A DNA stretch of 64,000 nucleotides from Pirellulaceae bacterium (GCA_019636375.1 JAHBXS010000003.1:620001-684000); one strand, 5' to 3'. Positions 25,680 to 36,629 are shown, counted from the first letter of the stretch. Translations and numbers: made by a program. The notes: generated from the letters alone by a model not told the origin.

Positions 25680-26603
25680 TCAACTCTCAATCGGTAATTG
25701 GATCGTCAATTCGAAGTGTTCATAGCCGTTTGAAAAAGGCCGACCTTTCCAAGCTTCGAAACATGGGTGGCTTGCCGGCAAGTGGTTGCTGCGAGGAAGC
25801 CAATTGCCGTAAAGCCATTGCAGCAACCGCAGTTCCAGATTGATATCACCCGACATCGAAACTTCCGCAACCTTCAGCGGTGGAAATTGAAAAATGCCTA
25901 TTTCGCCTTCAGGTCGAATGCCCGCTCTGATTTCAACCGCGACACAATAAAAACACGACTCCAGCGGTGTGATTTCCGGGACTTCATATTGGTATCCCAA
26001 CCATTGCCCTTCGGCGTAGCCATGCCGATCAACCCAATTCATAAGACGAATAGCAGCCTTCACAACGCGATCACCTTGGTAGGGATTTGAAACCCGAATG
26101 TAGGCAACTCTCCGTGCTGGCAAATCTCGAATTTTTACACGGAACTTGTCCGGGTTGACGGTTGTCGTGTTTCTTTTTAATCGAAACGAATTTTCCCAAT
26201 GATTTGAGCATGGCTCCTGTCGATCACCTTGATCAGCTCGCCAAGCAGAGAAGTCAAATTTGCTGGGGGCGACTCCATAACGTTGCTTAAAGCTTCGGGA
26301 AAAATCTGAAGAACTGCCAAATCCGCTGTTGAGCGCGATCTCGGTTAACGACTTTTGCCTACCGTAACTCATCTGCCTAAGTGCATGCTCCAGGCGAATT
26401 CTTTTTACAAACTCGCTGGGCGTTTCGCCTATGATCGCCTGAAACACGCGCTGGAAATGAAACGGCGAAAGTTCGGCAATTTGAGCCAATTCGGTCAACC
26501 GCAGTGGCTCTGAAAGACGGGAAAAAATGTGATCGATCACGCGGTTTAGTCGATCCGCGTAGGTAACTGATGAGCGAGAATTATTTTTCTGTTGGGATCG
26601 CAA
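25680..26603 (-). CDS. AraC-family regulator with GyrI-like effector domain
   Basis: 307 residues. The AraC-type DNA-binding domain comes first (about 15-115): two helix-turn-helices, LTELAQIAELSPFHFQRVFQ and LTEIALNSGFGSSSDFSRSF, then RYGVAPSKF. A GyrI/SbmC-like small-molecule-binding domain follows (about 150-305, VKIRDLPARRVAYIRVSNPY, FYCVAVEI, FPPLKVAEVSMSG). This order is the SoxS/Rob-like GyrI fusion typical of regulators that sense drugs or small hydrophobic molecules. It is divergent from the VOC gene, with about 94 bp between, so regulation of that gene is likely but unproven. Confidence 0.92.
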   Translation of the reverse strand: MRSQQKNNSRSSVTYADRLNRVIDHIFSRLSEPLRLTELAQIAELSPFHFQRVFQAIIGETPSEFVKRIRLEHALRQMSYGRQKSLTEIALNSGFGSSSDFSRSFKQRYGVAPSKFDFSAWRADQGDRQEPCSNHWENSFRLKRNTTTVNPDKFRVKIRDLPARRVAYIRVSNPYQGDRVVKAAIRLMNWVDRHGYAEGQWLGYQYEVPEITPLESCFYCVAVEIRAGIRPEGEIGIFQFPPLKVAEVSMSGDINLELRLLQWLYGNWLPRSNHLPASHPCFEAWKGRPFSNGYEHFELTIQLPIES

Positions 26604-26697
26604 GATTTGTCAAGAAGTTTGAACAGGGTCTGGTAAATTAGTGGCATTGGTCCGTTAATTCTACTTTACTCGATTCAAATTTACACGGAGAATCGTA

Positions 26698-27189
26698 ATG
26701 CGTCACGCCATCCATTGCCTTGCCCTGATCTGTTTGCCCTGGGGCTTTTGCTCAATTATCTCGCCTTCATCAAATGAAGAATTCGCAGTTCAAAACCGAG
26801 GCGTTGAACTGGGAAATTTTTCCGTAAGTCTAACGGTGAAGGATCTAAAGGCCTCGCAGGCTTTCTACGAAAAGTTGGGATTCAAGCAAATCGCCGGCGA
26901 TCTGAAACAAAACTATTTGATTATGCAAAACGAGACCAGCACCATCGGGTTATTCCAGGGCATGTTTGAGAAAAACATGCTGACGTTCAACCCAGGCTGG
27001 GATCGAAACAGCAACCCTTTGGAGAAATTTCAAGATGTCCGAGAGCTCCAGCGGGAATTCAAGAAACTCGGATTGGAGCCCATCGTGAGTGCCGATGATG
27101 CCAGCGACGGTCCTGCGTTCTTCATGCTGACCGATCCAGATGGCAATCCGATCTTGATTGACCAGCATGTTCAAAAACCGGCCAAGTAG
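26698..27189 (+). CDS. VOC/glyoxalase-fold protein with N-terminal signal-like segment
   Basis: 163 residues. Residues 1-23 are hydrophobic (HCLALICLPWGFCSII) and look like a signal or anchor, unusual for this mostly cytoplasmic fold. The remainder is one vicinal-oxygen-chelate module: VSLTVKDLKASQAFYEKLGF, NYLIMQNETSTIGLFQG and FFMLTDPDGNPILIDQH. Such proteins form metal-dependent dioxygenases, isomerases or drug-binding resistance proteins. The divergent GyrI-type regulator hints at a small-molecule response. GGAGA 6 nt before the ATG supports the start. Metal ligands cannot be assigned confidently. Confidence 0.85.
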   Translation: MRHAIHCLALICLPWGFCSIISPSSNEEFAVQNRGVELGNFSVSLTVKDLKASQAFYEKLGFKQIAGDLKQNYLIMQNETSTIGLFQGMFEKNMLTFNPGWDRNSNPLEKFQDVRELQREFKKLGLEPIVSADDASDGPAFFMLTDPDGNPILIDQHVQKPAK

Positions 27190-27378
27190 ACGAAAAGCGA
27201 AATTATTGTGCGTTGCCTAGATCAACATCAAGTCAAATGCTTTGGTTCGGTGCATGTTCGGCCTGTACTTGATGTCTGCCTGGGAAGAGATTAGTGTTGA
27301 GCGTGCGGTTGTGTTGCCTGACTGGCTAAATTGATGGCATGTTCGAACTGTCCTTGCAGGAAAAGCCGAGACTTCAAG

Positions 27379-30300
27379 ATGTTGATGGGAACTTTTTTTG
27401 GTCGATACTCCTCGCTAGCCGCCAGCGAAGTGTGGTTGAGGTGGGGGCTGTTTCGAGCGATGCTTATTCTGTTGAGTGGAATCGGTGTAGGCAACATCAC
27501 TTTTCTTACGGCACAAGAATTTCGCGGCATCGAATTCAACCGCGACGTGCGACCGATCCTGGCAGAGAATTGTTTTTTTTGTCATGGACCGGACGGCAAC
27601 AAGCGAGAGGCCGATCTGCGATTGGATACGCCTGAGGATTTGTTTGGTACGGCGGATTCGCTGGGCCCTGTGGTGCCAGGGAGACCAAACGAGAGCGAAC
27701 TGATTCGGCGTATTTTGTCGACCGATGAGGACGACTTGATGCCGCCCCCCGAATCGCACAAATCACTCACGCCGCAGCAAATTGCTACCTTGCAGGCGTG
27801 GGTTGCCGAAGGGGCCAACTATCAAGGGCACTGGGCGTTTTTGCCGATTGAACCGAACCAAGCAATTGCCACTCCGTCCGATTTGGCTCTCGCTGTGGAT
27901 CGGTTAATTGGCGACCAGTTGTCGCGGCAACGATTGACCTTTGCTCCCGAGGCAGATCCGGTAACCCGCGTTCGCCGTCTTCATTTCGATTTGCTAGGGT
28001 TACCTCCCGACCCCGTTACCGTGGCCGCGTTTCAGGCAGATCCTTCTCCAGAAGCTTGGTCTGCGTTAGTTGAGCGATTGTTGGCATCGCCTCACTTCGG
28101 CGAGAGATTGGCCATTTGGTGGTTGGATTTAGTTCGTTACGCTGACACCGTTGGTTACCATGGAGACCAACAAGTTAGCGTTTCGCCATTTCGCGATTAT
28201 GTGATTAAGTCATTCAACGGCAATAAACCCTTTGATCAATTTACCATCGAACAACTGGCTGGAGATTTGCTTCCAGATTCGACTCGCGAAACTCTGATCG
28301 CATCTGGCTACAATCGACTTGGAATGATGAGTGCCGAAGGGGGAGTGCAAGACAAGGAATACCTTGCGAAATACATGGCCGAACGGGTTCGCAATGTTTC
28401 GGGGACCTGGATGGGAGTGACACTCGGTTGCGCTGAATGCCATGACCACAAATTTGATCCACTCTCGGCTCGAGATTTTTATCGGATGGCGGCGTTTTTT
28501 GCGGACATCAAAGAACGTGGACTGTACGAAGGGGCTAATAGCGATGGCAATTGGGGACCTTCAATCAAGGTTCCCACAACAGAACAAGAGAACGAATTGC
28601 GGCAACTGGAGCAGGAACTCGCCGAGCTGCAAAAAATTTTGGACCGACCCACTCAGGAACTGGAAGCCGCACAACGCCTTTGGGAAGCGACCCAGGCAAA
28701 GTGGACCATCATAAGCCCCGCTACCATGCACACACACCATGGCACCACACTGTCGCAGCGCGAGGATCTCGCGATCCTCGCCAGCGGGCCTGCGACGCAG
28801 ACTGATATTTATGAACTTATCTTCGATACAGTTCCCCAGGGGGTCACCGCCTTGCGACTGGAAGTTTTGCCCGATGAAACTCTGCCTCGCCATGGAACCG
28901 GACGCGCGAACAACGGGAATTTCGTCCTCACGGAAATTCGTGTGCAAGAACAAAGTCAAACCGACCAGCGAACTCAGCTCCCCCTGCAGAATCCGTTAGC
29001 GAGTTTCGAGCAAGCGGGGGCAAGCGGCGGAAACCCATACGGAAAATGGACAGTCGCCGCAGCGATTGATGACGATCAAAAAGGGGCTCAATGGGGCTGG
29101 GCCATCATGGAACAAGTTGGTCGGGAGCATCAAGCGGTTTTTGAATTTGTTTCGCCACTTAATTTGTCTCCCAGCTCTCGATTGGTCGTTCGCTTGGAGC
29201 AAAATCACGGCAACGGGAATCATACTCTAGGTTGTTTTCGGCTTGCCGTGACTACGGATTTAGGGCCGTTTACGGCGAGCGTTTTGGCAGAGCACGTGGC
29301 CGGAATACTGGGGACTCCTCTAGAAACTCGCACACCAGATCAAGTTCGCGAACTCGCCACCTATTATCGCTCGATTGCTCCCGAACTCGCCGAGACCCGC
29401 TTGCAATTTCAGGAGCGAACTAAGGCTAAAGAGCAATTGGTCAAGTCAATCACAACGACCTTGGTAACCGAGTCGGTAACGCCGCGCGTCGTCCGCATTT
29501 TGAGTCGCGGGAATTGGATGGATGAATCAGGCGAAATCGTGTCGGCGGGGTTTCCGGAGGTGTTGGCTGAGGCATCGCTGAATCAGGCGTCTCTCACGAG
29601 ACTGGATTTGGCTCGGTGGTTGGTGTCGAGGCAAAATCCCTTGACTTCCCGCGTGATCGTCAACCGAATTTGGAAGCTCTACTTTGGCGCGGGACTTTCC
29701 TCTAAACTTGACGACTTGGGAACTCAAGGAGATTGGCCCAGCCATCCTGAATTGTTGGATCTTTTGGCCGCTGATTTTCGAACGCATTGGGACTTTAAAC
29801 GTTTGATTCGCGGGATTGTGCTCAGTCGAGCTTATCGACAATCGTCACAACTCACTAACGCAAGCGAATTAGGAGAACGGGACCCGTACAATCGCTCGCT
29901 GGCTCGCCAAGGGAGATTTCGATTGGATGCCGAGCTTGTCCGTGATAATGCCTTGGCGGTGAGTGGTTTGTTGACGCCACGAATTGGCGGGCCAAGCGTG
30001 TTTCCCTATCAACCGCCAGGCTACTGGAGCTATTTGAATTTCCCGACGCGCGAATGGCAAAACAGCACCGGCGAATCTCTTTATCGCCGCGGTTTGTATA
30101 CCCATTGGCAGCGGCAGTATTTACATCCTGCGCTGCTGGCCTTCGATGCGTCAGGACGGGAAGAATGCACGATGGATCGCCCTCGTTCCAACACGCCGCT
30201 GCAGTCATTGGTCTTGTTAAATGATCCATGTTATGTCGAGGCCTCGCGGGCATTTGCCGAGAAGGTTATGCGTCAGGGCGGGAGGACCGCTGCCGAGAGA

Positions 30301-30540
30301 GTAAAGTATGCTTTCTTCGCGGCATTGTCCCGCGAACCGACCGAACAAGAATTGAAGGTGGTTCTAGGGTTGCTGGAGAAGCACACTCAAGAATTTGCTG
30401 CCGATGGCGATGCAGTAACCGCATTTTTAAGGATCGGAGCCCATCCCGTCCCTGTCGATCTTCCAGCAGCCGAACTTGCTGCTTGGACCAACGTGGCCCG
30501 GACGATATTTAATTTGCACGAGTTTGTGACAAGGCATTGA
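27379..30540 (+). CDS. DUF1549/DUF1553 protein with planctomycete cytochrome c domain (pair 1)
   Basis: About 1,053 residues. After a hydrophobic export segment (LILLSGIGVGNITFLTAQ) comes a planctomycete-type cytochrome c module with heme motif CFFCH (about 65-69) and a candidate axial Met in DLMPPPESHK. DUF1549 follows (LLGLPPDP, SPHFGERLAIWWLDLVRYAD, then CAECHDHKFDP). A beta-rich insert of about 300 residues comes next. DUF1553 closes the protein (LARWLVSRQNPLTSRVIVNRIW, DRPRSNTPLQSLVLLNDP). The protein should be outside the cytoplasm. It is followed 7 bp later by a DUF1501 gene, the usual pairing in this phylum. The reaction is unknown; redox attack on polysaccharide or sulfated sugars is speculation. 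Starts at 27334, 27385 or 27460 are also possible. Confidence 0.92.
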   Translation: MLMGTFFGRYSSLAASEVWLRWGLFRAMLILLSGIGVGNITFLTAQEFRGIEFNRDVRPILAENCFFCHGPDGNKREADLRLDTPEDLFGTADSLGPVVPGRPNESELIRRILSTDEDDLMPPPESHKSLTPQQIATLQAWVAEGANYQGHWAFLPIEPNQAIATPSDLALAVDRLIGDQLSRQRLTFAPEADPVTRVRRLHFDLLGLPPDPVTVAAFQADPSPEAWSALVERLLASPHFGERLAIWWLDLVRYADTVGYHGDQQVSVSPFRDYVIKSFNGNKPFDQFTIEQLAGDLLPDSTRETLIASGYNRLGMMSAEGGVQDKEYLAKYMAERVRNVSGTWMGVTLGCAECHDHKFDPLSARDFYRMAAFFADIKERGLYEGANSDGNWGPSIKVPTTEQENELRQLEQELAELQKILDRPTQELEAAQRLWEATQAKWTIISPATMHTHHGTTLSQREDLAILASGPATQTDIYELIFDTVPQGVTALRLEVLPDETLPRHGTGRANNGNFVLTEIRVQEQSQTDQRTQLPLQNPLASFEQAGASGGNPYGKWTVAAAIDDDQKGAQWGWAIMEQVGREHQAVFEFVSPLNLSPSSRLVVRLEQNHGNGNHTLGCFRLAVTTDLGPFTASVLAEHVAGILGTPLETRTPDQVRELATYYRSIAPELAETRLQFQERTKAKEQLVKSITTTLVTESVTPRVVRILSRGNWMDESGEIVSAGFPEVLAEASLNQASLTRLDLARWLVSRQNPLTSRVIVNRIWKLYFGAGLSSKLDDLGTQGDWPSHPELLDLLAADFRTHWDFKRLIRGIVLSRAYRQSSQLTNASELGERDPYNRSLARQGRFRLDAELVRDNALAVSGLLTPRIGGPSVFPYQPPGYWSYLNFPTREWQNSTGESLYRRGLYTHWQRQYLHPALLAFDASGREECTMDRPRSNTPLQSLVLLNDPCYVEASRAFAEKVMRQGGRTAAERVKYAFFAALSREPTEQELKVVLGLLEKHTQEFAADGDAVTAFLRIGAHPVPVDLPAAELAAWTNVARTIFNLHEFVTRH

Positions 30541-30547
30541 GGAAACG

Positions 30548-31981
30548 ATGACGACTCTTCCACTGGAAATTGCGCGACGCACTTTTCTCAATCGTGCCGG
30601 GATCAGCTTGGGGGGCATGGCTCTCGGTTCTTTGTTGACCGGCACAGCAGGAGCTAAAACGAATAAAGCCGAAGATGATCGCTGGCTCGGGACACTCTGT
30701 CCTCTTCATTTTCAACCTACCGCGAAACGGATCATCTGGTTGTATATGGCTGGCGGCATGACACATCTCGACACGTTTGATCATAAACCCGAACTCGAGC
30801 GGCTGCATGGTCAACCGATGCCAGAGTCATTTACGAAAGGCCAACAGATTGCGCAACTTCAAGGGCAACCACTAAACTGTTTTGCCCCGCAGCATCCCTT
30901 TCGAAAATGGGGAAATTCGGGACAGTCGATCTCCGAGATTTGGCCGCGATTGGCCGAATCATGTGCCGACGATTTGTGCATCGTTCGTTCATTGCATACG
31001 GAAGCCATCAATCACGATCCAGCCCACACGTTCATGAATACCGGAACGATGAATGCCGGACGACCGGCGATGGGCTCGTGGTTGCAGTACGGGTTGGGAT
31101 CGGAAGCGGAGGACTTGCCAGGTTTTGTGGTGATGGTCTCGACGGGGAAATTTGGACAAAAGCAACCTATCGCCGCGCGTCAATGGCATTCAGGCTTTTT
31201 GCCTGGCCAGTTTCAAGGGGTTGAGTTTCGTGGAACCGGCGACCCCGTGTTATACGTTAACAATCCGGCAGGGATCACCGACTCGCGACAACGGGATGTC
31301 GTTACCGCAACTCGGCAACTCAACGAGCTTGCCAATCAACGGCTGGCAGACCCGGAAGTCTTGACTCGTATCAGTCAATACGAACTGGCCTTTCGAATGC
31401 AAACTGGTGTCCCGGATTTAATGGACGTCAGCCAGGAACCGCAGCACATTTTTGATTTATACGGAACTCGCGGAGGTGACGGCTCCTTTGCGTCAAACTG
31501 TTTGTTGGCGCGGCGGTTGGCGGAGCGAGGAGTCCGGTTTATTCAACTTTATCATCGTGACTGGGATCATCATGGGGCGGTCAAGGCTCATTCGGCGGGG
31601 ACGGCCCAAGAAGTAGATCAAGGCGTGGCGGCATTGCTAACGGACCTCAAGCAACGGGGGATGCTCAAAGACACAATTGTGGTGTTTGGGTCAGAGTTTG
31701 GGCGGACGCCGATGGCCCAAGGGGATGGTCGCGATCATCATTTGGCCGCCTTCACGATGTGGTGCGCTGGGGGAGGCTTTAAGCCGGGTTTCAGTTACGG
31801 TGCCACGGACGAACTGGGATATCATGCTGTCGAGAACCGAGTCTCGGTACACGACATGCACGCAACGCTGTTGTATTTGATGGGCATTGATCACGCGAGG
31901 TTTACGTATAAGTTCCAGGGCTTGGACAGTCGCTTGACAGGCGTGGAAGAGGCCCGTGTGGTACACGACTTGTTGGTGTAA
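30548..31981 (+). CDS. DUF1501 Tat-exported protein (pair 1)
   Basis: 477 residues. It has a Tat signal (IARRTFLNRAGISLGGMALG), then the DUF1501 fold, an alkaline-phosphatase/sulfatase-superfamily relative. Motifs are IWLYMAGGMTHLDTFDHKP, LARRLAERGVRFIQLYH, DWDHHGAV and TIVVFGSEFGRTP, ending in DELGYHAVENRVSVHDMHAT. Conserved Asp/His residues in these blocks are the expected metal ligands. GAGGAAACG precedes the ATG, and the gap to the cytochrome gene is 7 bp, so the two form an operon. Tat export fits folding with a metal before transport. The substrate is unknown. Confidence 0.93.
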   Translation: MTTLPLEIARRTFLNRAGISLGGMALGSLLTGTAGAKTNKAEDDRWLGTLCPLHFQPTAKRIIWLYMAGGMTHLDTFDHKPELERLHGQPMPESFTKGQQIAQLQGQPLNCFAPQHPFRKWGNSGQSISEIWPRLAESCADDLCIVRSLHTEAINHDPAHTFMNTGTMNAGRPAMGSWLQYGLGSEAEDLPGFVVMVSTGKFGQKQPIAARQWHSGFLPGQFQGVEFRGTGDPVLYVNNPAGITDSRQRDVVTATRQLNELANQRLADPEVLTRISQYELAFRMQTGVPDLMDVSQEPQHIFDLYGTRGGDGSFASNCLLARRLAERGVRFIQLYHRDWDHHGAVKAHSAGTAQEVDQGVAALLTDLKQRGMLKDTIVVFGSEFGRTPMAQGDGRDHHLAAFTMWCAGGGFKPGFSYGATDELGYHAVENRVSVHDMHATLLYLMGIDHARFTYKFQGLDSRLTGVEEARVVHDLLV

Positions 31982-32338
31982 TGTGTACTTCGTCACAGCT
32001 TGATCTTGGAGAAGCAATACTCGTCAACCGCTTATTAATTTTTTCATGGTCGCGTTTCGCTGATTGACGGGGGACACTTCCCATGCTCGAATCGTTCTTT
32101 CCACAAGCTGTAAAGTGTTTTGAAACAAGTAAAATCCAGGAAGATTTGACGAATTCCGAGACTTAAAACGCTCTATTCACGGCAAGGACAAAGCGCTAGA
32201 CATCTGGGCCATTGAAATCTCAGTCCATTAAATTGGCGATAGTTGCCGATGGGATGAGGTTGTGCGATAGTGGGTAGATGGCGGGGAGTGGCTAAAGCGG
32301 GATGTTGGTGCGACGGGTTCAACAAGGCGTTTTAAATC
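31982..32338. other. Intergenic gap between the two DUF1549/DUF1501 pairs
   Basis: 357 bp without a gene. A near-palindrome, GGGGGACACTTCCC, sits at 32069-32082. I see no terminator with a T-run. The length suggests the second pair has its own promoter. Confidence 0.5.
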
Positions 32339-35152
32339 ATGAGGCAGATCACGCGGAAATCTTCGTCGAGGTTTGTAAGCGGCATTTTAGTGGCGTGGGG
32401 ACTGGGGGTTTGCGGTACGATTGCTCTCCAAGCTCAGGAAATTGATTTCACTCGCGATGTGCTGCCGATCTTCGAAACGCACTGCATCGATTGCCACGGC
32501 GAAGACACACAAGAAAGCGGCTATCGAGTCGACCTCAAACGGATTGCGTTGCGGGGCGGCGACCTCTATCCGCAGTTGATTGTCACCGGTGAACCGCGAT
32601 CAAGTCCGCTGTATCGGATTCTCGCTGGTTTGGAATCAGACCTGACGATGCCGCCGGACGGAGAACGTTTGAGCGATGCAGAATTGAAAGTCATTGAGGA
32701 ATGGCTGGCAGCGGGAACCCCCTGGCCGGACGATGCAGATGGTGCGGATGATGAGAACGCTCGCCTGTGGTCACTTCAACCACTGACCAAGCCTTCGATC
32801 CCCCAAGCCCGTTCGGCAACCGGTGCTGATTTCGAGAACCCTATCGACTCGTTTATCCAAGCCCGTTTAAAACCGCTAGGGCTGAGCCTTTCTCCACCCG
32901 CAGAGCGGCGGACTTTGATTCGTCGCGTGTCGCTCGTGCTGACCGGCCTGCCCCCGACTCCAGAAGACGTTGCGGCGTTTGTTGCCGACGATCAACCTGA
33001 TGCCTATGAGCGATTGGTCGAACGCTTGCTCGCTTCTCCGCAGTTTGGCGAACATTGGGCGCGGAAGTGGTTGGATGTTGTTCGCTTCGCCGAAAGCGAC
33101 GGATTTGAAACGAATCACGATCGCCCGAACGCTTGGCACTATCGCGACTACGTTATCGAAAGCTTCAACTCCGACAAACCCTTCGCGCAGTTTGTCATGG
33201 AGCAATTGGCAGGGGATCAACTGAATGCCGATGCGGCGACGGGGTTTTTGGTGGGGGGCTCGCACGACATTGTCAAAGGCGAAGATGCCGATCTGGGAAT
33301 CACTCAGCGTTTGGATGAATTGGCCGATATGGTCAATACGACCTCCACTTCTTTCCTAGGTTTGACCGTCGGCTGTGCTCGCTGTCACAGCCATAAATTC
33401 GATCCGATCACGCAAACCGACTACTATGCCCTGCAAGCCGTCTTTACTGGAGTGCAGCATGGAGAACGCGAGTTGCAGGCCGCTGGCGGAGAAGAAGGTC
33501 GTCTGCTTGCCGAGGCAAAACGGGTTGAGCTCGCGAGACTACAAAATGAAATCGCCGGTTTCCGTCCCCCGGTGACTCACCGAGCCAACGTCGAAAGGTT
33601 CACCCCGCGAACGATCAAATGGGTTCGATTTTTTGTCGAGGCAACAAACCTCTACGAACCCTGTCTGGATGAGTTGGAAGTGTTTCGAGCCGAGGAGCCT
33701 GACGTTAACGTGGCTCTCGCCAGTCGAGGAACCAAGGCGACCTCTTCGGGCGATTATCAAGGTGCCGAGATTCATCAACTGGCTCACGTGAACGACGGTC
33801 GCTACGGGAACCGCTTCAGTTGGATCGCCGATTCGCAAAACAATGTCTGGGTGAGCCTGGAATTCCCCGATGCGGAAACCGTGGATAAAATCGTGTGGAG
33901 TCGCGATCGTGGCTACGATGAAGTCACCTATTCGGACCGACTGGCGACAAGCTATCGAATTGAGGGCTCGCTCGATGGCGAGAATTGGGAACTGTTGGTC
34001 TCTAGTGATGATCGTTGGAGTCAACAGCGGCTTGACGAGCGGCAGCGTGTGCCAACCGGGTATCCGGACGACCATGAGTCACTAAAAAATCTAATTAGTT
34101 TGCGTGAGCGAATCGAAATTTTAGAACGAGAGACTCGCAGTCTTTTACAAACGCGTCGAGCCTACGCCGGAAAGTTTGAAACTCCTCCGCCAACGTTTCG
34201 TTTGCATCGTGGGGATCATCGTCAACCCCGCGAAGAAGTTGCACCTGCGGCTTTGTCGGCATTCGCTGGACTCCCGATTTCCTGGAATGTAACCGACAAC
34301 CCCAGCGACCCCGAACGGCGTATGGCCCTGGCTCGCTGGTTGGCCGATCCGAGCAATCCGCTCCCCGCGCGGGTTTGGGTGAATCGTTTGTGGCAAGGGG
34401 TCTTTGGGACGGGGATCGTCGCCACTCCTTCCGACTTCGGCATGATGGGGACACCGCCGACGCATCCCGAGTTACTCGATTGGTTGGCGAGCGAACTGAG
34501 AAGCCGCAATGACTCGACGAAGGAAATCGTTCGCCTGCTGGTCACGAGTGAAACGTTTCGGCAATCGAGTCGGCCCCATGCTGCGGGACTTCGCGAGGAC
34601 GCCGGAAGTCGCTGGCTATGGCGGTTTCCGCCGCGACGTTTGGATGGGGAAATGATTCGCGATCAACTATTGTGGGTCAGTGACTCGTTGGATTTGACGA
34701 GTGGCGGACCAAGTTATTCCCTTTTCGAACCGAACGACAACTACGCTCGGAACTGGATTCCCAAAACGGAGTTTTCGTCCGCCGAATCGCGACGCATGAT
34801 TTACGCTCAGAAATTGCGGATGGAGCCGGACGCGATCTTTTCGGTGTTTGATATTCCGGATGCCGGTCAAGTGTGCCCCAGTCGTCCCCGCTCGACAACA
34901 CCGATGCAAGCCCTCAACATGTTCAACAGCAACTTCGTATTAGACCAAGCGGATCGACTGGCAGAAAACCTTGAACGGGCCTCGCCTTCGCCGGCGTTGT
35001 CATCAACGATCTCTGCAGCGTTTGAAAAAATCCTGCTGCGTGTACCCGATCAAGACGAACTTGCCTGGGGCGTCGTCTTGGCGGAGGAACATGGTCTGGC
35101 GGCCGTTTGTCGAGCGTTGTTAAATACCAACGAGTTTTTGTGGATTGAGTAA
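32339..35152 (+). CDS. DUF1549/DUF1553 protein with cytochrome c and discoidin-like insert (pair 2)
   Basis: 937 residues. N-terminal signal ([19 protein letters not shown]), then the cytochrome module [18 protein letters not shown] with heme motif CIDCH and Met in [13 protein letters not shown]1549 ([42 protein letters not shown]). The insert at about 420-570 reads as an F5/8-type C (discoidin) domain: [20 protein letters not shown], then [16 protein letters not shown], which suggests carbohydrate binding. DUF1553 ends the chain ([37 protein letters not shown]). It has the same architecture as pair 1 but is clearly diverged and shorter. It overlaps or abuts the next DUF1501 gene, whose ATG is 4 bp past this stop. 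Confidence 0.93.
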   Translation: MRQITRKSSSRFVSGILVAWGLGVCGTIALQAQEIDFTRDVLPIFETHCIDCHGEDTQESGYRVDLKRIALRGGDLYPQLIVTGEPRSSPLYRILAGLESDLTMPPDGERLSDAELKVIEEWLAAGTPWPDDADGADDENARLWSLQPLTKPSIPQARSATGADFENPIDSFIQARLKPLGLSLSPPAERRTLIRRVSLVLTGLPPTPEDVAAFVADDQPDAYERLVERLLASPQFGEHWARKWLDVVRFAESDGFETNHDRPNAWHYRDYVIESFNSDKPFAQFVMEQLAGDQLNADAATGFLVGGSHDIVKGEDADLGITQRLDELADMVNTTSTSFLGLTVGCARCHSHKFDPITQTDYYALQAVFTGVQHGERELQAAGGEEGRLLAEAKRVELARLQNEIAGFRPPVTHRANVERFTPRTIKWVRFFVEATNLYEPCLDELEVFRAEEPDVNVALASRGTKATSSGDYQGAEIHQLAHVNDGRYGNRFSWIADSQNNVWVSLEFPDAETVDKIVWSRDRGYDEVTYSDRLATSYRIEGSLDGENWELLVSSDDRWSQQRLDERQRVPTGYPDDHESLKNLISLRERIEILERETRSLLQTRRAYAGKFETPPPTFRLHRGDHRQPREEVAPAALSAFAGLPISWNVTDNPSDPERRMALARWLADPSNPLPARVWVNRLWQGVFGTGIVATPSDFGMMGTPPTHPELLDWLASELRSRNDSTKEIVRLLVTSETFRQSSRPHAAGLREDAGSRWLWRFPPRRLDGEMIRDQLLWVSDSLDLTSGGPSYSLFEPNDNYARNWIPKTEFSSAESRRMIYAQKLRMEPDAIFSVFDIPDAGQVCPSRPRSTTPMQALNMFNSNFVLDQADRLAENLERASPSPALSSTISAAFEKILLRVPDQDELAWGVVLAEEHGLAAVCRALLNTNEFLWIE

Positions 35153-35156
35153 ACCG

Positions 35157-36629
35157 ATGAAGCACTGGAGCTTGGCTGGGCATGGCCTTTTGGATCGACG
35201 ACGGTTCTTGTCGCACACCATGACCGGGTTGGGCAGCATCGCGCTGATTGATTTGCTCAATCGGGATCGTTTGCTTCAGGCAAACGACGATCATCCGGTG
35301 ATCGACCCACAGCGACCTTACGCAGCGCGGGCTACACATTTTCGGGCTCGCGCGCGGCGGGTGGTGATGGTCTATTGTTCTGGGGCGTTGAGCCAAGTCG
35401 ATACGTTTGACTACAAACCAGCTTTGTTCGCGCGGCACGATCAGGCTCTACCGGGGGCCGACGGGTTGAAGACCTTTCAAGGTGCTCAAGGAAACATCGC
35501 GCGACCATTGCGAGAATTCGCGCCTCGCGGTGAGTCTGGAAAAATGACCAGCGATTTACTGCCCCAACTCGGAGGATTGGCCGATCAGTTTTGTTTCTTG
35601 CACGCCATGACCAGCCGCACGAACACGCATGGACCGGGCGAAAATTTCATGTCAACTTGTTTTACGCTCGACGGATTCCCCTCGTTGGGTGCCTGGGTCA
35701 ATTACGCTTTGGGGACCGACAATGAAGACTTGCCGGCGTTTGTTTCCATCCCCGATCCTCGCGGCAATCCGCAGTCGGCAGGCAATAACTGGGGAGCGGC
35801 TTTTCTGCCCGCAATGTTCCAGGGAACGCCGATGTCTGCCGATCGTCCGGTGCGTCACTTGCAACGCCCCGAGCAAATCGGCCTTCCGGCTGATCGGGCA
35901 GCGGCCGAGTTTCTCCGCCAACTGAATGAACGGCACCTCGAGCGGCATCCTGGAGATAGCGACCTGGCCGCGCGGATCGCGAGCTATGAATTGGCCGCGC
36001 GGATGCAACAGACCATTCCCACGTTGGTTGATTTGTCCAACGAGACGGAGCAAACGCTACGCGCCTACGGTGCGGACCAGCACAATAACCCCACCAAAGC
36101 CGCCTATGCCAGAAACTGCATCTTGGCCCGGCGGTTGTGCGAAGCGGGCGTGCGTTTTGTGCAAGTCTTCAACGGTGCCTATGCGATGGGAGAAGGGGTC
36201 GGAAATTGGGACGGCCACAAGTCGATCGCCGAACAATATCCGGGCCACGCTGAAATTCTCGATCAACCCACGGCGGCGCTGATTGCCGATCTATCACAGC
36301 GCGGTCTGCTGGAGGACACACTGTTTGTGTTCTGCACCGAATTTGGCCGGATGCCGACATTTCAAGCGGGAGCTTCAGGGCGTGACCACAACCCCGATGG
36401 CTTCACTTGTTTTCTAGCGGGAGCAGGAGTCAAGGCTCCGTACTCTTACGGGGCGACCGACGAGTTTGGTTGGCGAGCGGTCGAAAAGGTCACCACTGTC
36501 TACGATTTTCACGCCACGATTTTGCATCTTCTGGGTCTGGACCACGAACGTCTGACCTATTACCACAACGGTACCCAACGGCGTCTGACTGACGTCCACG
36601 GCCACGTCCTGCGCGAGATTTTGGCGTAG
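35157..36629 (+). CDS. DUF1501 Tat-exported protein (pair 2)
   Basis: 490 residues from ATG 35157; a TTG at 35145 would overlap the previous stop. Tat motif [19 protein letters not shown]. The DUF1501 core is seen in [50 protein letters not shown] and [20 protein letters not shown]. It is 4 bp after the pair-2 cytochrome gene, so the two are coupled. Compared with the pair-1 partner it has a longer insert around 60-110. The last 14 coding bases plus the start of its stop codon (36615-36628) recur 950 bp downstream, on the far side of the toxin-antitoxin genes. Confidence 0.93.
   Translation: MKHWSLAGHGLLDRRRFLSHTMTGLGSIALIDLLNRDRLLQANDDHPVIDPQRPYAARATHFRARARRVVMVYCSGALSQVDTFDYKPALFARHDQALPGADGLKTFQGAQGNIARPLREFAPRGESGKMTSDLLPQLGGLADQFCFLHAMTSRTNTHGPGENFMSTCFTLDGFPSLGAWVNYALGTDNEDLPAFVSIPDPRGNPQSAGNNWGAAFLPAMFQGTPMSADRPVRHLQRPEQIGLPADRAAAEFLRQLNERHLERHPGDSDLAARIASYELAARMQQTIPTLVDLSNETEQTLRAYGADQHNNPTKAAYARNCILARRLCEAGVRFVQVFNGAYAMGEGVGNWDGHKSIAEQYPGHAEILDQPTAALIADLSQRGLLEDTLFVFCTEFGRMPTFQAGASGRDHNPDGFTCFLAGAGVKAPYSYGATDEFGWRAVEKVTTVYDFHATILHLLGLDHERLTYYHNGTQRRLTDVHGHVLREILA
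36615..36628 (+). repeat. Direct repeat, left copy (3' end of DUF1501 gene)
   Basis: GAGATTTTGGCGTA is identical to 37568-37581. This copy encodes the final residues EILA and the first two bases of the stop. A weaker match continues to AAGAGA on the right of both copies. The two copies bracket the toxin-antitoxin genes. Confidence 0.75.

Noticed and set aside
32069..32082. GGGGGACACTTCCC as an insertion-sequence remnant
   Set aside because: A single short near-palindrome with no transposase, no inverted partner and no duplication nearby. Kept only as a note in the intergenic entry.
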